Made by a program: the position numbers and the translations under genes. A DNA stretch of 64,000 bases from Epithemia pelagica. Lineage: Eukaryota; Bacillariophyta; Bacillariophyceae; Surirellales; Surirellaceae. The notes under the pieces are model-generated. The model did not search any database and was not told where the DNA came from. It worked only from the letters and a program-made list of their open reading frames with translations. This document shows positions 59,610-64,000 of this stretch, in pieces. The DNA lies in contig OX337230.1 of the NCBI GenBank assembly GCA_946965045.2, forward strand, positions 2,356,001-2,420,000, written 5' to 3'. Every line of letters begins with the position of its first letter. Positions within the stretch are counted from its first letter, which is position 1.

Positions 59610-60508
59610 TCCTACTTCTTTGACCGTTACTATGGAGTGCACGGCACCTGAGACGGGAGTAAAGCTTGTTGGAATCGGATACAAGTACAACTCACGGAAG
59701 GTCCTCCTCTTTGTTATGACTAAAAATGCGGGGAAAACGATCCCGGGATCTCCGTACATTGCTCGATTTACCGATGAGTTCGGCAATGTCAAAAGCCGGA
59801 GAGTCGAACGGCCTGACTGTATTTCCCAGTACTTCAAGTGTGCAAATAAAATTGACCGTCACAATCATCTGCGTCAGGGCATCCTCCGTCTCGAGCAGTA
59901 CTGGAGAACAGTTGATCCATGGTTTTGCATTGCGACAACGGTGTTCGGAATGACAGTGTCTGATTGTTACCTTGGCATGCGTTTTCATCTGCAAGCGGAA
60001 CCATTCTCAAGCTTTACGATCGAAGACTTCGCGGATATGCTCGCAAACGACCTTTTGAGAAACAACTTTTCCGATGATCGCAGCAAACATCCCAGTGACA
60101 CGTCGTCCGCCGCTTTCGGTACACACTGTTGGGCCCTCAGCTTCTGTGCCATCGAGCGTGCACAATGTGGGGGGGGGGGGGGGGGGGGGGAATGCGTCTC
60201 CTAACTCCATGGTGTCTGATCTGACCAATGATTCACTGGTTTGTCATGAGGTTGTGGAACAGGCAGAAAAGTCTTTATCTGACCAGCGGCCCGTGAAGCG
60301 CAAATGTGTTATTTGTAAAAATGACACGAGATCAATGTGCGGGCATCCAACATGCTGCAATATAATCAAGATGTTTCGTGGGGAAGCCAAAGTTGGAGTT
60401 CCTTTGTGTAAGCCCTCCATGGGTATTCGTCGCGGGCAAGTGCGGACTTGCCTTGAAGAGCACATGTGCCGTGTTATTGCGGCAAGCCAAAAGGAAAACC
60501 ACAACTGA
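59610..60508 (+). pseudogene. C-terminal part of a piggyBac-type transposase, frame broken at a G22 run
   Basis: From about 59625 the frame encodes GVKLVGIGYKYNSRKVLLFVMT, then PGSPYIARF, ISQYFKCANKIDRHNHLRQG, LRLEQYWRTVDPWF and TTVFGMTVSDCYLG, the C-terminal half of DDE_Tnp_1_7 (piggyBac) transposases. After the G run (60169-60190) the coding continues in the next frame with a Cys-rich end: CVICKNDTRSMCGHPTCC and PLCKPSMGIRRGQVRTC, as in the zinc-binding tail of this family. The N-terminal half with the first catalytic Asp residues is missing; satellite units stand in its place. One G fewer (or two more) would join the frames. Transposition is unlikely from this copy. Confidence 0.75.
60169..60190 (+). 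repeat. 22-nt G homopolymer inside the transposase relic
   Basis: Uninterrupted run of G. Both flanking coding parts are open across it but in frames that differ by one, encoding a Gly run in either frame. Confidence 0.95.
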
Positions 60509-60639
60509 TTTGTCCCGAACATGAGAACCGGGTCGACTCTACATTGTTTCATGTCTTTGCATATTAATAAATTATGATTAGGAGCTTAGTAACATCGAAA
60601 TCTTAGTACTCAAGTGTAATATGCTATGGGATCCTACGA

Positions 60640-61176
60640 CTAATAGGTTCGAACGCTCTCCTGATGGGGCCACGTCTCTGTCGCTTTATCAAAAAGTGAC
60701 ATGAATGTAGCCATCCCAACAACACTCATCCGCACAGTAATGACCATGGGCCCCATGGCCATCTTGGTATCCAAAGAATGAGCCGTTTCAATCGTGAGCT
60801 CTCCTTTGACAAGGGAACCGCTCTTGGAACGGAACTTCTTGGAGCGTATTTTCTTGTAGATCGATCCGACTGGGATGACGACACCAGGCATCGAATCATC
60901 CATCTTCTCCCGACCAAATGCGCTAATTGATAGCATCCCACCGTTGCTCCCGTACTTGGAGCGCTGTAAAAGAACGACACCTCGATCCACCACAAGCGTC
61001 CCCTTTCCACCTTTCCCATCACGAGCGGCGTCTTGGACGTACACATTCACGCCCACTTCGCCATAGATCGTTGCTCGGCTACCATGGAGCTGAATCTCGC
61101 TCTCGTCATCTTGCATCACGTTGAACCCATTTGCAAGGAGAAGTCTATTGCGCGATTCGTGCTCGTATTCCGACAT
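60640..61176 (-). CDS. Small protein of unknown function
   Basis: 178 aa from ATG 61176 (MSEYEHESRNRLLLANGF). Rich in beta-strand-like alternation (SRATIYGEVGVNVYVQD; KGTLVVDRGVVLL; GVVIPVGSIYKKIRSKKFRSKSGSL; MVITVRMSVVGMATFMSLF). No known motif, signal peptide or membrane helix. The frame continues upstream to 61374 but without an ATG. A good GTAAGT donor at 61265 and an AAG acceptor at 61182-61181 suggest a 5' UTR intron of 85 bp ending four bases before the ATG. Its clean frame and likely intron support a real gene, although it sits inside the repeat island. Confidence 0.5.
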   Translation of the reverse strand: MSEYEHESRNRLLLANGFNVMQDDESEIQLHGSRATIYGEVGVNVYVQDAARDGKGGKGTLVVDRGVVLLQRSKYGSNGGMLSISAFGREKMDDSMPGVVIPVGSIYKKIRSKKFRSKSGSLVKGELTIETAHSLDTKMAMGPMVITVRMSVVGMATFMSLFDKATETWPHQESVRTY

Positions 61177-61665
61177 CGTCCTTCGTCCATCGTAAATGTA
61201 GAAAATATGAAGGGTGAGACGCGATGAGTCGCACAGTGCAAAACAAGTTTGAGATAGGCACTTACCTCTTTTCCTACTCCTTATTGGATTGTCAAATGAA
61301 AAGTCTTTAGTTAGAGGAGCTTGCCACTCAGATGGCCGATCAATTCTCTCCTCTCTGCACGAAAGGACGAACACGTCCGTGGTATCCAGTCGGCATGCAT
61401 AAAAATGCAGTTGTGGTTTGGGGGAAACGGTGGGGACTTTCTACAATTGCCACTCGGGATTAATTAAAACAACGTGACGATATGCTTAAGAAAAGTTCCA
61501 TCCGTTGAAGCGCGTGCCCTCCACAATTTACAGCGCGACAAGATTTTAATGTGAGACGACTGGTCGATCATCAATCAAATAACAAGAGCAACCTTCCCAT
61601 AAAGGCATAAAGGACAGCAAGGAAAAGAAAACAGACGACAAAAGCAAGGACAAAGAAAGAAAGAC
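61177..61665. promoter_or_regulatory. Divergent region between two small genes, with a probable 5' UTR intron
   Basis: Head-to-head starts at 61176 (-) and 61666 (+). The part 61265-61181 reads as an 85-bp intron on the minus strand (GTAAGT...AAG). The remainder (about 61380-61660) should hold both promoters. Confidence 0.4.
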
Positions 61666-62178
61666 ATGTCGCTCTACATCGACAAGCGCCGTGTTAGTGC
61701 GAGGCTCCAAGGCCGTACGACCAAAAGTGTTGTCACAACTGGTGCATCCAAACCCACTATGCGCCCAACCCAAAAAGGTGCCCACAAGAACAACAAGAAC
61801 AACAACAACGACGACAATGCAAAAGCCGTAGATACGGAGAAGAAGAAGGAGATCTTGCTCGGGTGTGATGCAATTGGTGTGGAAATGAGTCGATCATCAA
61901 TCCTCAAGATGAGAGACGATTTCCTGGAACATGGATCGAACGGAGGGAGCAACACTCCAGTGCGCCATTCCAAGATCAAGTTTGCTGATGAGATCAGCCC
62001 CATCCCTGAAGACAATCAGAAGCCTTCGTCCCGTTTATCCACCCTGAGCGCCGCCTCCATACGTAGCCTCAAGAGTGCATCTTCCCGTGGAACTGCTGTA
62101 GACAGCGATCTTTCGTTCGACTTTGCCGAGACTCAACAAGATGACGGTGAGTTCCTCTTCAACACCTATGGAAAATAA
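61666..62178 (+). CDS. Small basic/disordered protein of unknown function
   Basis: 170 aa from ATG 61666 (MSLYIDKRRVSARLQGR). The first half is Lys/Asn/Thr-rich (HKNNKNNNNDDNAK). The second half has a short conserved-looking stretch (VRHSKIKFADEISPIPEDN) and a Ser-rich helix (SRLSTLSAASIRSLKSASSRG). No known domain. It could be a short regulatory or cytoskeletal protein; nothing firmer can be said. Divergent from the small gene on the minus strand; the 188-bp satellites begin 80 bp after its stop. Confidence 0.5.
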   Translation: MSLYIDKRRVSARLQGRTTKSVVTTGASKPTMRPTQKGAHKNNKNNNNDDNAKAVDTEKKKEILLGCDAIGVEMSRSSILKMRDDFLEHGSNGGSNTPVRHSKIKFADEISPIPEDNQKPSSRLSTLSAASIRSLKSASSRGTAVDSDLSFDFAETQQDDGEFLFNTYGK

Positions 62179-62258
62179 ATGATAGTTAAGCCTGTCAAGT
62201 ATAGTAATGACGATAAATATGGAAACATAAGCTTTAGAGTTGGATCATAGCGCGGCTT

Positions 62259-62755
62259 CGTCCATTGGTCCAAAATCCTTGTGCTCCGTGGCACGACGAA
62301 TGATTGTCCATGGATGATCGCCTCGATCATGAGGACCATGGCCCCTAAGCCGGATCTAAGACTTGTGTAACCTAACTTAGTCTCTATAGTAACGGGCAAA
62401 AAAGTAGGACGTCCAGAGGGACCATTGTCGAATATTGGCATGGCATCGTCCATTGGTCCAAAATCCTTGTGCTCCGTGGCACGACAAATGATTGTCCATG
62501 GATGATCGCCTCGATCATGAGGACCATGGCCCCTACGCCGGATCTGAGACTTGTATAACCTAACTTAATCTCTATAGTAACGGGCAAAAAAGTAGGACGT
62601 CCGGAGGGACCATTGTCGAATATTGGCATGGCATCGTCCATTGGTCCAAAATCCTTGCGCTCCGTGGCACGACAAATGATTGTGTATGGATGATCGCCTC
62701 GATCATGAGGACCATGGCCCCTACGCCGGATCTGAGACTTGTATAACCTAACTTA
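62259..62755. repeat. 188-bp satellite array (about 2.6 units) interrupted by a MITE
   Basis: The marker CGTCCATTGG recurs at 62259, 62447 and 62635, spacing 188 bp. Each full unit contains a block with TCTATAGTAACGGG and AGTAGGACGTC (for example 62571-62601). The third unit is cut at 62755 by the element at 62756-63572 and resumes at 63573. Confidence 0.9.
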
Positions 62756-63572
62756 GGCTATCTCCACCCGAGCGCCGCTATGCTGACGTATTGGGGCTTT
62801 CTGATTGGCCTCGCTATCCGGATAGCGGATTAGCGGAGCCAAAGGGAAATAAACTCCACGATCTCCGTTAAAAGAACGCCGCTATCTCGCGCTGCGCGTA
62901 CGCATTGCGCATATGCCCTCTCTTGTTTCGGTTAAAAATTAAAAAGGGGTGCGACCGCGGAAGTTGCGGAATTCAAACAAGACAATCAACGAGAGCACAA
63001 AGCATAAACCAAAGATGGAGGACTCGTTGTTCTCCCTCTTCATTGTTGACTGTCATGGTGAATCATGTTGTTGTTCATGGCCAATGTAGATGTAGGCTGT
63101 AGGTTGTAGGTTGCAGTCCAATCTTCCTATTCCCTGTCCGATTTCCGATTGATTGTCTGATAATTGATAATCGAACTCATCAATAGTTTGAATGATGCAT
63201 TTGTTTGATTGTTGCATTCCTTCCGATCCGTGATCCTCGAATCATCTTGCTGTGCATGTGCATGGTTCTTGTCCCATTGTAGGAAGTAGGGAACACAACA
63301 ATGGAAAAAGAGATGGTAAGCAATCGTCACAATCAATACGTGCCATTGCCATGTTTTCGACATGAGAGATTCAAAGTTTCACTGTTGGCAACAGATATTA
63401 ATTTATTTATGCCGACGGTTATATTTTGCTCCGCTATCCGCTATTTTCCCCGCTATTCGGGGCCCCCAATAGCGGCAAAAATAGCGGATAGTGGAGCTGG
63501 TTAGCGGTTAGAGGAGATGGTGGAGTTCGATAGCGGTTTTGGGGCCTTTAGCGGGCCCGGGTGGAGATAGCC
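62756..63572. mobile_element. PIF/Harbinger-like MITE (817 bp, TTA target duplication)
   Basis: Begins GGCTATCTCCACCCG and ends with its exact inverse CGGGTGGAGATAGCC; similarity continues weakly (CCGCTA). It is flanked by TTA on both sides (62753-62755 and 63573-63575), and the satellite sequence reads on correctly when the element and one TTA are removed. A 3-bp TTA/TAA duplication with GG-starting inverted ends is typical of PIF/Harbinger. Many TAGCGG/CCGCTA motifs lie in the subterminal regions (62820-62890, 63420-63560). No transposase frame inside, so non-autonomous. Confidence 0.8.
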
Positions 63573-64000
63573 TTAGTCTCTATAGTAACGGGCAAAAAAG
63601 TAGGACGTCTGGAGCGGCCATATCCATGGAGCCGGGTCTCGTCATCCTTTGGTCGAAAACTTGTGTTGTGTGTGATGCGTCGATAAGAAGCGTCCATCGA
63701 TGGATGGCCTTTTCTCAATGGCCATATCACCGATGATCGATCTGATACCTCAGATCGCTAAAGTAGAGCCTAACATAAAAGACTACTAAGTAGGACGTCT
63801 GGAGCGGCCATATCCATGGAGCCGGGTCTCGTCATCCTTTGGTCGAAAACTCGTGTTGTGTGTGATGCGTCGAAAAGAAGCGTCCATCGATGGATGGCCT
63901 TTTCTCAATGGCCATATCACCGATGATCGATCTGATACCTCAGATCGCTAAAGTAGAGCCTAACATAAAAGACTACTAAGTAGGACGTCTGGAGCGGCCG
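63573..64000 (-). repeat. 190-bp satellite array in inverted orientation, running off the window
   Basis: After the remainder of the interrupted 188-bp unit (63573-63600), the 190-bp unit of 58.6-59.6 kb appears as reverse complement: marker TAGGACGTCT at 63601, 63791 and 63981 (spacing 190). At least two full units, continuing past 64000. Confidence 0.95.

Noticed and set aside
1-64000. Reassigned nuclear code with TAA as sense
   Set aside because: Several intact genes (ERA, gag-pol) end at TAA exactly where their families end.
1-64000. CRISPR arrays, bacterial operons, rRNA genes
   Set aside because: No short spaced repeats of CRISPR type, no Shine-Dalgarno-led gene chains and no rRNA-like sequence were seen. 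The tandem arrays present are 188-190-bp satellites without spacers.

Overview
The window looks like nuclear DNA from a diatom, most likely a pennate one. The supporting signs are: bipartite plastid or secretory presequences (a signal peptide followed by an aromatic residue in an ASAF-like context, e.g. the genes starting at 19454 and 15334), the 'RGG' motif downstream of several signal peptides, several diatom-restricted protein families, short GT-AG introns (65-150 bp) in otherwise intron-poor genes, and a Copia-type retroelement with a diatom-style gag-pol. The species cannot be named from the sequence alone.

Layout. 0-2.7 kb: edge of a broken gene and a 1.4-kb element with ~85-bp terminal inverted repeats. 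2.7-23.3 kb: dense single-copy genes, often in head-to-head pairs: an NAD(P)-binding NmrA-like protein, NAA60-type N-acetyltransferase (one intron resolved), a BTB-like protein, a diatom-specific protein, a DNAJC11-like mitochondrial protein without a J domain, the rRNA-processing factor EFG1, a plastid-type GNAT, a diatom plastid-type protein, an ERA GTPase, and a serine hydrolase damaged by a 231-bp tandem duplication and an in-frame stop. 23.6-32.1 kb: a small MITE and then a young 6.3-kb Copia element (295-bp LTRs differing at one base, 5-bp CCCCC target duplication) sitting inside codon 47 of a membrane-protein gene.

32.6-54.8 kb: a second gene-rich stretch: a CSB/ERCC6-type SNF2 translocase whose Walker A motif is completed by an 8-nt micro-exon behind a GC-AG intron, a karyopherin-like HEAT protein, a Golgi-type membrane protein with a methyltransferase-like core, a RING E3 ligase, a UAS-UBX protein with a secretory-type N-terminus, a DUF7796-like type II membrane protein, a TMEM151-family gene with an in-frame TAA, and a Tex/SRBD1-type S1 RNA-binding protein.

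55.2-64 kb: a repeat-rich island. It holds a frameshifted Gag relic, a fragment of another element ORF, an array of 190-bp satellites, the C-terminal part of a piggyBac-type transposase broken at a 22-nt G run, two small unrecognised genes in head-to-head order, a 188-bp satellite array interrupted by a PIF/Harbinger-like MITE (TTA target duplication), and then the 190-bp satellite again in inverted orientation running off the window end.

There is no operon-like pathway here. The genes are ordinary eukaryotic housekeeping and lineage-specific genes; common themes are protein modification or quality control (NAA60, GNAT, RING, UBX), ribosome/RNA biology (EFG1, ERA, Tex) and DNA repair (CSB). 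The strongest unusual signals are the micro-exon architecture of the CSB gene, the cleanly reversible Copia insertion, and the inverted satellite/transposase island.
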